Source: an uncultured Verrucomicrobiota bacterium (lineage in GTDB: Bacteria; Verrucomicrobiota; Verrucomicrobiia; Limisphaerales; UBA9464). From it: a stretch of DNA of 64,000 nucleotides. The DNA is taken from contig CAIXUG010000001.1 in assembly GCA_903922605.1 (NCBI GenBank), positions 111,147 through 175,146 of the forward strand, given 5' to 3'. Below are positions 1 through 7,512 of this stretch, piece by piece. The notes under the pieces were generated by a model. The model was given only the letters and a program-made list of their open reading frames with translations. It was not told where the DNA came from and searched no databases. Positions within the stretch are counted from its first letter, which is position 1, and each line of letters begins with the position of its first letter. A program made the translations under genes and the position numbers.

Positions 1-2430
1 AACCGTACCACGGTGTTCGGGGTCACGAACGGGCTGCCGGGAATCGCCGTCGTGGCGATTGTCGAGGACAACGCATACGACGTCTGGCTGGGCACGGACG
101 ATGGCATCATCCGGGTGCGGCGCGACTCGCTTGACCGGGTTGCGGCCGGCCAGGCCACCGAGCTGGACTGCCTGATGCTGGACCGGGCCGACGGTCTCGC
201 GAGCAACCAGTGCCGCCGGATGATGAGCAACCTGGCGGACCGCAGCGAAGACGGCCGGCTCTGGTTTTCCACGATGAAGGGCGTCGTGATGATTGACCCG
301 GCCCAGGTCCCGCCCCGTCCCGCCCCACCCCTGGTATTCATCGAGCGGGTGCAGGCGGACCGTCATCTGTTTGACCAGCCGGACGCGCAGCAGGCGCTCC
401 GAATCCCGGCCGGCACCAAGCGGCTGCAGATGCATTACGCCGCCCTCAACCTCGGCACCCCGGAGCGCACCCGCTTCCAGACCCGCATCCTCCCTGACGA
501 GCACGATTGGGTCGGCGTGCCCGACTCCCAGCACGCCTGGGAAACCGAGCTGATCGATCCCAAGCCCGGCCATTACCGCTTCGAGGTGCGTGCCGCGGAC
601 AAAGACGGCCAGTGGCGTGGGCAGCCCGCCGGTCTGGACTTCGTGGTGGAACCCTTCTTCTGGCAGACGGGATGGTTCCAGGCGGTCGGCGTTGGTCTCA
701 TCGCCGGGCTGGGCGGCGCGGTCATGTGGGTGGGGCAGCGCCGCCGGTCCCGTCGGGAGACCGAACGCCGCCAGCACTCGGAGCAGCTGGCCAGTGCCCG
801 CGCGCGCGCCGAGGCCATGGAACAGGCCAAGCAGGCCGCCGACGCGGCCAGCGAGGCCAAGAGCGAGTTCCTGGCGACGATGAGCCACGAAATCCGCACG
901 CCGCTCAATGGCGTCATCGGCTACAGCGACCTGCTGCTGGATTCGCCGCTCGGTTCGGAGCAGCGCGAATTCGTGCAGGCCGTGCGGCAGTCGGGCGAAC
1001 TGCTGCTGTCGCTCATCAACGACATCCTCGACTTCTCGCGCATCGAGGCGGGGCATTTGCAGCTGAACGTGACGGTATTCGATTTCCGGGAGATCGTGAT
1101 CGAGGTGCTGGAGATGCTGGCCGCCCGCGCCAATGAAAAGGGCCTCGAGCTCGCCTACGAGGCCCCGCCCAAACGCAGCATTCGCGTCCGTGCCGACCCG
1201 GTGCGCGCCCGTCAGGTGCTCATCAATCTGGCCGGCAACGCGGTCAAATTCACCCACTCCGGTCACGTGCTGGTAAAAATCGACCTGACGGAAGGCCCGG
1301 CCCCGATGCTCCGCTGCACCGTGTCCGACACCGGCATCGGCATCGCACCGGAAGCCCAGGGCCGGCTCTTCAACCGCTTCACCCAGGTGGATGGCAGCAT
1401 CACCCGCCGCTTCGGCGGCTCGGGGCTGGGACTGGCCATCGCCAAGCGGCTGGTGGAGCTGATGGGAGGCGGTATCGGACTGCATAGCGAGGCCGGCAGC
1501 GGCTCCAGCTTCTGGTTCACCCTGCCCCCCGGGTCGGAGAGCGATCCCACCACCTACCAGAAACTGCCGCCGGTCGCGAAAGACCACCGGGTCCTGGTGG
1601 TCGAACCGGCGGAGATCGGCCGGCGTATGCTGGTCTCGCACCTCAAGATCGGGGGGATGCAGGTCGAAACCGCCCTGAACGGCCAGGCGGCCCTGACCCG
1701 GCTGCGGGCGGCGGCGGAATCCGGCCGGCCTTTCCAAGCCGTCGTGATCGCCGAGCAGCTTGGCGATTTTGACGCCTTCGAGTTCACCGCCGCCATCCGG
1801 ACGCTGCCCCCGCTGGCCCGGCTGGGCATCGTGCGCCTGCACCGCCCCGGCGTGCGGTCCCAGCAACTGCCGCTGACCGATGGGACCGTGGTCGAGCTTG
1901 GCAAACCGGTGCTGCGCCCGACCTTGCTCATTCAGGCGGTGCTCCAGGCCAGCTCATCTGCCGTCCACCCAGCAACCCCTTCCTCTGCATTGACGGGCGG
2001 CCTACCGGTATCCTCCACCCGGTTCCATGCCCTCATCGCCGAAGACAATGAATTGAACCGCACCGTGCTGGCCGAAATGCTCCGCCGCTTCGGCTGGACC
2101 TGTGACTTCGCCACCGACGGCGAAATGGCGGTGAACCTCGCCACCGGGTTTCGCTTCGACCTCATCCTCATGGACTGCCACATGCCCACGGTCGACGGCT
2201 TCGAGGCCACCCGGCGTATCCGTGAAGCGGAAGTTGCCGCCGGCTGGGGCCGCACCCCGATCATCGCCGTGACGGCCGACCCGATGGCCAACCGGAATGG
2301 GCGCTGCCAGGCGGACGGCATGGACGAATGCCTGCTCAAGCCGTTCCGGCGCAGCGAGCTGGAAGCCGCCGTCGAACGCCTGGTGTCCGGTGCCAGTTTC
2401 GCCGGCCCGGAGGCCACCGATCCCGAATAA
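1..2430 (+). CDS. Hybrid sensor histidine kinase, 5' truncated by window
   Basis: The reading frame is open to the window edge, and the first in-frame GTG (13) lies inside a beta-propeller repeat, so the real start is upstream. Counting from 13, the visible protein has Reg_prop-like repeats ([17 protein letters not shown], about residues 1-95), a Y_Y_Y-like beta domain (about 110-215), one membrane segment (about 222-242), a short coiled coil, a HisKA domain with phospho-acceptor His292 in the [10 protein letters not shown] motif, an HATPase domain with N, G1 (DTGIGI) and G2 (GGSGLGLAI) boxes, a receiver-like domain without its aspartates, and a C-terminal receiver with Asp721 in [10 protein letters not shown] and its conserved lysine. 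By analogy with two-component-system-like hybrids of this build it should sense a periplasmic ligand. The ligand and output are unknown. The next gene is a paralogue missing the sensor half. Confidence 0.93.
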   Translation, partial: NRTTVFGVTNGLPGIAVVAIVEDNAYDVWLGTDDGIIRVRRDSLDRVAAGQATELDCLMLDRADGLASNQCRRMMSNLADRSEDGRLWFSTMKGVVMIDPAQVPPRPAPPLVFIERVQADRHLFDQPDAQQALRIPAGTKRLQMHYAALNLGTPERTRFQTRILPDEHDWVGVPDSQHAWETELIDPKPGHYRFEVRAADKDGQWRGQPAGLDFVVEPFFWQTGWFQAVGVGLIAGLGGAVMWVGQRRRSRRETERRQHSEQLASARARAEAMEQAKQAADAASEAKSEFLATMSHEIRTPLNGVIGYSDLLLDSPLGSEQREFVQAVRQSGELLLSLINDILDFSRIEAGHLQLNVTVFDFREIVIEVLEMLAARANEKGLELAYEAPPKRSIRVRADPVRARQVLINLAGNAVKFTHSGHVLVKIDLTEGPAPMLRCTVSDTGIGIAPEAQGRLFNRFTQVDGSITRRFGGSGLGLAIAKRLVELMGGGIGLHSEAGSGSSFWFTLPPGSESDPTTYQKLPPVAKDHRVLVVEPAEIGRRMLVSHLKIGGMQVETALNGQAALTRLRAAAESGRPFQAVVIAEQLGDFDAFEFTAAIRTLPPLARLGIVRLHRPGVRSQQLPLTDGTVVELGKPVLRPTLLIQAVLQASSSAVHPATPSSALTGGLPVSSTRFHALIAEDNELNRTVLAEMLRRFGWTCDFATDGEMAVNLATGFRFDLILMDCHMPTVDGFEATRRIREAEVAAGWGRTPIIAVTADPMANRNGRCQADGMDECLLKPFRRSELEAAVERLVSGASFAGPEATDPE

Positions 2431-2567
2431 GACGACGGGGCGGGCAGGTAACGCTCCTAAGGTGACTTTCCGGTCACATTGCGAATTGCAACGGTTCTTG
2501 CTTACGGGAAATACTCGGTGTTCGCACGGTTGAGGCTGCGTTTTGCGGCGCTAAACTGGTGTGTCGC

Positions 2568-4340
2568 ATGCTTGATCAGACAGCCAACCCCACCTGGCCA
2601 CTCTGGGCTGCCGGGCTGGTGTTGATTGTTCTCGGCGCCAGTCTGGGCTGGCTGCTTCGCGCCCTCAGCCAGCCTACGCAATCCGATTCCCGACCGGCAA
2701 AGCCACAGCCGGCACCCGCACCGGTCGCCCCCGAGAGCACGCCTGCGCCCGAACCGCTGACACCGGCGCGCCGGGAGCTGCTCACCGTCGTCAATCACGA
2801 GATCCGCACCCCGCTCAACGGCATCATCGGCTATACGGAACTGCTGCTCGAAACCGCCCTGCTGGCCGACCAGCGCGAGTTTGCCATGAACGTGCGCCAG
2901 TCCGCCGAGGTGCTGGTCGCCCTGCTCAACGACATCAGCGACTACGCCCGCCTGCAGGATGGCCAGCTGGAACTGCACGCCGCGCCCTTTGATTTCACGG
3001 AGATCCTGCTGCCGGCCATGGAGCTGTTTGCCCAGCGGAGCGCGGAAAAGGGCCTGGAGCTGGCCCACAACCTCGGCCCGAACCCGCACCTGCGCGTCCA
3101 TGCCGACGCGGCGCGCACCCGGCAGGTGCTCCTGAACCTGCTCAGCAACGCGGTCAATTTCACTTCCGAAGGCCAGATCGTGGTGCGCGTCGAAATGCTC
3201 TTCGGGATGCTCAAATGCACTGTCAGCGACACCGGCTGCGGCATCACACCGGAAGCCCAGGCCCGCCTCTTCAACCAGTCGGCCACGGCCAATGGTTTCT
3301 CCGCCCGCCAGCTGGGCACTGAGGGTGTTGGCCTCAGTATCTCCAAGGGACTGGTGGAACTGATGGGGGGCAAGCTGGGCTTCACCAGCCGTCCCGGTCA
3401 GGGTTCCGACTTCTGGTTCCAACTGCCCCTGGCCGATGAGGGTCAAGCCAACAAGGAAGTGCGTCCCGAAAGTGCTCCGGCAGCCACAGACAGCCTGCGG
3501 GTGCTGGTCGTCGAGCCGTCCACCGCGTCACGTGAGATGATTGTGAATCACCTCAGCGCCGCCCGCTTCGTGGTGGACGCCACCGACACGGCCCAGGATG
3601 CCCTGCGGCGGCTGTATCAGGCCTCCCTCGCGGGCCGCCCGTTCCAAACCGTCGCCTTTGCCGAGAAGCTCCCCGACCAAGCTGGCCGGGCGTTTGCCCG
3701 GGCGTTGCGCGCCGACGCCGAGCTGCAATCGACCGGGCTGGTGTGCCTGCGTCGTCCCGGCGTGCGTCCGACGGGACCGGGCTCGCTGACCAGCCTCGGC
3801 GTCATGGATGTCACCAAGCCCGCGCTGAGTCCCGCCACGCTTGTCAATGCGGTCCGCGTTGCGCCCACCTTGCGACCGGCACCCGACAACACACAATTGA
3901 CGCTGGTGCCCGAGGAGGAATCGCCCCGGATCAGCGCCCCGCCCAAGGCAGTGCTGGGCCACGCCCTGCTCGTGGAAGACAACGAGCTGAACCAGCGCGT
4001 GCTTCTCGAGATGCTGCGGCGGGCCGGCTGGTCCTGCCAGGTCACCGACAACGGCGCCGAGGGCGTACGCCTCGCCTGCCTGAACCGGTACGACCTCATC
4101 CTGATGGACTGCCACTTGCCCGAGGTGGACGGCTTCAACGCCACCCGGCAGATCCGGCAGAACGAGATGGCCACGCGCACCCCGCGCACGCCCATCGTCG
4201 CCGTCACCGCCGAGGTGCTGAGCGACAGCCGGGCCCGCTGCCTCGCCGCCGGCATGGACGACTGCCTTACCAAACCCATCCGGCGCTCGGAACTGGAGGA
4301 GGCCCTCAAACGGTGGGGCCAGAAGCCGGCCGTCGGCTGA
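2568..4340 (+). CDS. Hybrid histidine kinase, paralogue of the preceding gene
   Basis: About 590 residues. I chose ATG 2568 because it is immediately followed by a membrane segment (residues about 10-32); a GTG three codons upstream is the only near alternative. A proline/alanine linker leads to HisKA (His77 in [10 protein letters not shown]), an HATPase domain, a receiver-like domain that lacks the phosphoryl-accepting aspartate, and a true C-terminal receiver (Asp514 in [10 protein letters not shown], lysine in LTKPIRR). The order of domains and many residues match the upstream gene, so the pair looks like a tandem duplication in which this copy lost the propeller sensor. The HATPase G2 box reads GTEGVGLSIS instead of the canonical GxGxGL pattern, so nucleotide binding may be weakened. 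It may receive signal from its neighbour rather than sensing directly; this last point is inference. Confidence 0.92.
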   Translation: MLDQTANPTWPLWAAGLVLIVLGASLGWLLRALSQPTQSDSRPAKPQPAPAPVAPESTPAPEPLTPARRELLTVVNHEIRTPLNGIIGYTELLLETALLADQREFAMNVRQSAEVLVALLNDISDYARLQDGQLELHAAPFDFTEILLPAMELFAQRSAEKGLELAHNLGPNPHLRVHADAARTRQVLLNLLSNAVNFTSEGQIVVRVEMLFGMLKCTVSDTGCGITPEAQARLFNQSATANGFSARQLGTEGVGLSISKGLVELMGGKLGFTSRPGQGSDFWFQLPLADEGQANKEVRPESAPAATDSLRVLVVEPSTASREMIVNHLSAARFVVDATDTAQDALRRLYQASLAGRPFQTVAFAEKLPDQAGRAFARALRADAELQSTGLVCLRRPGVRPTGPGSLTSLGVMDVTKPALSPATLVNAVRVAPTLRPAPDNTQLTLVPEEESPRISAPPKAVLGHALLVEDNELNQRVLLEMLRRAGWSCQVTDNGAEGVRLACLNRYDLILMDCHLPEVDGFNATRQIRQNEMATRTPRTPIVAVTAEVLSDSRARCLAAGMDDCLTKPIRRSELEEALKRWGQKPAVG

Positions 4341-4425
4341 AAATTCTGTAGCCGCCAGGGCCTGCTGACGAATCGTCTGTGCCCTTCCACTCCGACGGCA
4401 GCTTCCGCCGAAAGACAGACGACGA

Positions 4426-4463
4426 GTCTCCCTCTCCCATGGGGAGAGGGCCGGGGTGAGGGG
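4426..4463. repeat. REP-like palindromic repeat, copy 1
   Basis: A hairpin-forming CTCTCCC-ATGG-GGAGAGGG core followed by a GGGGTGAGGGG tail lies between the convergent ends of the second kinase and the DUF1501 gene. The same core-plus-tail design occurs twice more at 8366-8490. This sequence style is widespread in high-GC bacteria as a dispersed repeat; here it may also act as a bidirectional transcription stop between convergent genes, though no T-run follows it. Confidence 0.75.
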
Positions 4464-4505
4464 GAAGGCGACTTGCGCCCGGCCGAACCGGCCACACAGC
4501 GTGCT

Positions 4506-5915
4506 TCAAGCGATCACACCGGAGACCACTTCGCCTTCCGCGATGGGCAGCGGGCGCTGCTGGTGGTTCATCACCTCGGTGTGCGGATCGATGCCGAGCA
4601 GATGGAACACGGTCGCCGCCAGGTCATCCGGCCGGACCGGTTTGTCGGCCGGATACATCCCCTGCTTGTCGCTCGCGCCATAGACAAAGCCCCGCTTCAC
4701 ACCGCCACCCGCAAGCAGGGTCGTGTAGCAGTGCGGCCAGTGGTCGCGGCTGGTCTGCTTGTTCAGCTCCGGCGTGCGCCCAAACTCGCCCATCCAGACC
4801 ACCAGCGTCGTGTCGAGCAGGCCGCGCTCGTCGAGGTCGTTCAGGAACACCGGCAGCGTCTGGTTCGTTATGGGCAGGTGATACTTCTCCACGATGGGAT
4901 ACATGTGGGTATTGTTGAACCCGTGTGTGTCCCAGCCGCCGCTGTCCGTGCTCTGCCCGCCGATGTTGTCGCTGAAATACACCGTGACGAACTTCACGCC
5001 CGCCTCGACCAGCCGCCGCGCCAGCACCAGCCCCTGGCCGTAGGTCGTGCGCCCGTAACGGTCACGCAGCTTCTCCGGTTCCTTGGAGAGATCGAAGGCG
5101 CTGCGCAGCTTGTCACTGTGCAGCATGGTGAGGGCCTTCTCGTAATAGGCGTCCATGCCGCGCGCGGCGCTGGCGTAGTCGAGCAGGCGCGACTGGCCGT
5201 CGATCATCTTCTGCAGCTCGCGACGCGCGGTCAGCCGCTCGAAGCTCACGCCGGCGGGCAGGCTCAGTTCCGGCAGGCTGAAGTCGGCGGCGTTCGGATC
5301 GCGCAGCACGAGCAGCGGATCGTGCTGCTTGCCGAGGAAGCTCGCGTGCTGGCCGGGCGTGATCGCCCCGTCGCGGCAGACGTGCGGATACGCCACGAAG
5401 GTCGGCAGCTCACCGCTGATCGGAGCGAGGGCATCCACCACCGAGCCGTAGGCCGGTGCCAGATCCAGCGTGTCGCGCAAGCGGATGTCGTCCACCGGCG
5501 GCGCATGGCCCGTGAGCGCGTAATAGCTCGCCGAATTGTGGTTCAGCATCTTGTGGGTCATGGACCGGATGAGCGTCACCTTGTCCATGACCTTCGCGAC
5601 GTCGGGCAGCCGTTCGCTCACCTGGATGCCATCGGCATTGGATGCGATGGGCTTGTGCGGGCTGCGATATTTGTCCGACGCGTCCGGCTTCATGTCGAAC
5701 ATGTCGATCTGCGACGGCCCGCCAAACTGGTAGAGGAAGATGACCGACTTCGCCTTGGCCTTCGGCGTAGACACGGCGGTACCGGGCGCAATCGCCTCGG
5801 CCGCCAGCAGCTTGGGCAGCGTCATGCCGAGCAGGCCGAGCCCGCCGACCTTGATCAGCGTGCGGCGCGAAAACTTCTCGGCGGAATGGAAGCCGGGGCA
5901 GGCGGAGGAGGTCAT
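4506..5915 (-). CDS. DUF1501 family protein (secreted, Tat signal)
   Basis: A 469-residue member of the DUF1501 family, a sulfatase/alkaline-phosphatase-fold group common in Planctomycetota and Verrucomicrobiota. The N-terminus has a twin-arginine motif SRRTLIK (Arg17-Arg18) followed by a hydrophobic stretch and an AEA-like cleavage region, so export by Tat is likely. Family hallmarks include GGWDTHG, GEFGRTPE and the DHWPHCYTTLLAGGG segment. I chose ATG 5915 because it overlaps the upstream stop as ATGA; a start at 5966 would add 17 residues inside the upstream gene. DUF1501 genes usually sit beside DUF1549/DUF1553 genes, which is the case 1.6 kb upstream. The substrate is unknown. A 5' fragment of a second DUF1501 gene lies at 7031-7201. 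Confidence 0.9.
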   Translation of the reverse strand: MTSSACPGFHSAEKFSRRTLIKVGGLGLLGMTLPKLLAAEAIAPGTAVSTPKAKAKSVIFLYQFGGPSQIDMFDMKPDASDKYRSPHKPIASNADGIQVSERLPDVAKVMDKVTLIRSMTHKMLNHNSASYYALTGHAPPVDDIRLRDTLDLAPAYGSVVDALAPISGELPTFVAYPHVCRDGAITPGQHASFLGKQHDPLLVLRDPNAADFSLPELSLPAGVSFERLTARRELQKMIDGQSRLLDYASAARGMDAYYEKALTMLHSDKLRSAFDLSKEPEKLRDRYGRTTYGQGLVLARRLVEAGVKFVTVYFSDNIGGQSTDSGGWDTHGFNNTHMYPIVEKYHLPITNQTLPVFLNDLDERGLLDTTLVVWMGEFGRTPELNKQTSRDHWPHCYTTLLAGGGVKRGFVYGASDKQGMYPADKPVRPDDLAATVFHLLGIDPHTEVMNHQQRPLPIAEGEVVSGVIA

Positions 5916-6433
5916 TTCTTGAATCGTATGTTCCGAAGAACGAGTTGGACGATGGGGTGAGGCCACGACTCGAATCCAGACAGTCCGGGCTGAACGGTGA
6001 GAATGCTGGTCTTAAAGGTTTTCTTCTCGTTGGGGACGGTCATCAACGCATCCACGTCGAGGGGCTGCTTGGTGTTGTTGTGGATATGAAGCATCATCAT
6101 GGCGGTGCCGCCGGCATCAACCTCCTGGGTGAACTTGAGGGTGACATCTGCCTTTTTTACGTCCGGCTGGTATTTGACCGCGCGGATTGAGCCGTCTTGG
6201 ATGTCGAGGGTAAGTCCGAATTCGTCGCCCTTGAAGAGATATACGTTGTCCTCGTGGACGTACGCCATCTTCGTGAACTCCTTCTCGTAAAAGTGTTCCT
6301 TATCGATTTGGAGTTTGAGGGTGAACGGCTCGCGGAAAACCGCCTCCTCGGCTGGCTTCTTGGCGGCATCATCCGCAGCGAACGCGCCGGTGAAGTAAGT
6401 CAGGAGGAGAACTGTTGTGAGGAGTGCCTTCAT
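5912..6433 (-). CDS. Secreted protein of unknown function, coupled to DUF1501
   Basis: A 173-residue protein beginning with a clear Sec signal peptide (MKALLTTVLLLTYFTGAFA, cleavage near AFA-AD). The mature part is charged and predicted by eye to be mostly beta strand; I recognise no family. Its stop overlaps the start of the downstream DUF1501 gene by four bases (ATGA), which indicates translational coupling and a shared function, perhaps as a periplasmic partner. Sixteen bases separate it from the upstream mazF stop, so it may be co-transcribed with the toxin-antitoxin pair. Confidence 0.75.
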   Translation of the reverse strand: MKALLTTVLLLTYFTGAFAADDAAKKPAEEAVFREPFTLKLQIDKEHFYEKEFTKMAYVHEDNVYLFKGDEFGLTLDIQDGSIRAVKYQPDVKKADVTLKFTQEVDAGGTAMMMLHIHNNTKQPLDVDALMTVPNEKKTFKTSILTVQPGLSGFESWPHPIVQLVLRNIRFKK

Positions 6434-6449
6434 GGTGGGTTTTGGGCGT

Positions 6450-6779
6450 TCAACCGTCCCCGTAAAGTTCGGAAACCAGCCGGCGCAGCTCCGCAGCGGT
6501 GGCCGGCTTCAACGTGTCCAGCCGCCGGCCCAGGCGTTGACGACTAATGGTTCGGATCTGGTCCACGGCGATTTCAGCGGGTTTGCCCGCACAAGTGAGC
6601 TGAATCCGGCTGCGCCATCGCGGATGCAGCTTGGTCGTCAGCGGACAGACTACCACGGTTTCAAGCGCGGTATTCATTGCATCCGGACTGACCACAACTA
6701 CCGGGCGTGTCTTCGCCATCTCGCCTCCTTGGGTGGGGTCGAGATTGGCCAGCAGAATGTCGTAACGCTTAGAGGTCAC
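6450..6779 (-). CDS. mazF: MazF/PemK-type endoribonuclease toxin
   Basis: A 109-residue protein with the PemK/MazF fold signature: N-terminal GDI-like strand (YDILLANLDPTQGGEMAKTRP), the KTRPVVVVS strand-turn that carries the catalytic arginine, VVVCPLTTK, and the DQIRTISRQRL segment. Members cut single-stranded mRNA at short motifs and are held inactive by the cognate antitoxin. It overlaps the upstream mazE by 11 bases, the usual order antitoxin then toxin. The location inside a secreted-protein operon is unusual. Confidence 0.9.
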   Translation of the reverse strand: MTSKRYDILLANLDPTQGGEMAKTRPVVVVSPDAMNTALETVVVCPLTTKLHPRWRSRIQLTCAGKPAEIAVDQIRTISRQRLGRRLDTLKPATAAELRRLVSELYGDG

Positions 6780-7017
6780 GCAATCCGTCCCCGGTCGTGG
6801 TTTCGAGGTCTGACCAGTCTTCTTTCTCGGCGGCCATCTCCTTGAAGGTTTCCGCCCAGGAAAGCTTCTTTTCCTGCAACGGCCGCAGGACGAGTTCGTC
6901 GGACTTTTCCTCGAGAATTACCGTCCGGCTCATGCCATATTTCTTGATCACACCCGCCGGCAGCCGGATGCCCCGGGAATTGCCAATCTGGCAGAGCGTG
7001 AGTTCGTGCGTCTTCAT
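6769..7017 (-). CDS. mazE: MazE/AbrB-family antitoxin
   Basis: An 82-residue protein with an N-terminal swapped-hairpin AbrB DNA-binding domain (CQIGNSRGIRLPAGVIKKYG, residues about 9-28) and an acidic C-terminal tail that should wrap the toxin. It immediately precedes and overlaps mazF. The family normally autoregulates its own promoter, which would lie around 7018-7040, exactly where the broken DUF1501 fragment ends. No convincing Shine-Dalgarno sequence is visible before the ATG. Confidence 0.88.
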   Translation of the reverse strand: MKTHELTLCQIGNSRGIRLPAGVIKKYGMSRTVILEEKSDELVLRPLQEKKLSWAETFKEMAAEKEDWSDLETTTGDGLRDL

Positions 7018-7030
7018 GTAATTACTGTGC

Positions 7031-7201
7031 TCACATCCGGTTGCCGAAGCAAGCGGCTTCGGCTGTCAGCAACTTGGGCAAGGTGAGGTCAAGCATGCCG
7101 ATCCCGCCCACCTTGAGCCGCGTGCGGCGCGAGAATTTCTCGGCAGAGTGGAAGCCGGGGATTGTATGGTCGCCGTCATGACCGAATTCAAAATTCTTCA
7201 T
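7031..7201 (-). pseudogene. 5' remnant of a second DUF1501 gene
   Basis: The frame encodes 56 residues beginning MKNFEFGH and containing PGFHSAEKFSRRTRLKVGG, which matches the intact DUF1501 N-terminus at 28 of 35 aligned positions (including the twin arginine), then diverges and stops after CFGNRM. Its ATG overlaps the stop of the small membrane protein upstream (ATGA), so it occupies the position where a DUF1501 gene normally completes a PSD1 operon. The rest of the gene is missing and the mazEF pair starts 14 bases later. It is either a truncated paralogue or the scar of a recombination/insertion. It could still be translated into a short Tat-signal peptide. Confidence 0.8.
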
Positions 7202-7512
7202 TGGCTGATTTTCGGATCGAGGTCCTGTAAAATCGAGGGCTTGGGCTGTTTGGAGCGCCAAAGCCGAAAACCGCCGGCAAAAACCAGGGCTCCAATAGCG
7301 GCCACCCCAGCAATCCAGCGCATCTGCGCGACCGGGTTGGTATAGAAGTAACTACCGTCGGGTTGGTAATCCACGCTCTGCTTTCCCACCAAGGTCTCGA
7401 TGCCAAGCAGGATCTCCAGACCGGGAAACACAATCCAAGGGCTAGTCAGGATGGCCCCAAGGCCAGTCAGCATGATCAAGGCTCCACAGAGGCGTTTCAA
7501 AGTCGGCTTCAT
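7198..7512 (-). CDS. Small membrane protein in PSD1 operon
   Basis: A 104-residue protein starting MKPTLKRLCGAL with two predicted membrane segments (about residues 8-36 and 66-84) separated by a short loop containing NPVAQMRW. I recognise no family. Both ends overlap neighbours as ATGA: its start with the PSD1 stop, and its stop with the DUF1501 remnant start. That double coupling supports it as a real gene, probably an inner-membrane accessory of the PSD1/DUF1501 system. Confidence 0.72.
   Translation of the reverse strand: MKPTLKRLCGALIMLTGLGAILTSPWIVFPGLEILLGIETLVGKQSVDYQPDGSYFYTNPVAQMRWIAGVAAIGALVFAGGFRLWRSKQPKPSILQDLDPKISQ

Noticed and set aside
4506..5960. A large plus-strand frame opposite the DUF1501 gene
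   Set aside because: It is the shadow of a high-GC gene; the minus-strand product has clear family motifs and a Tat signal.
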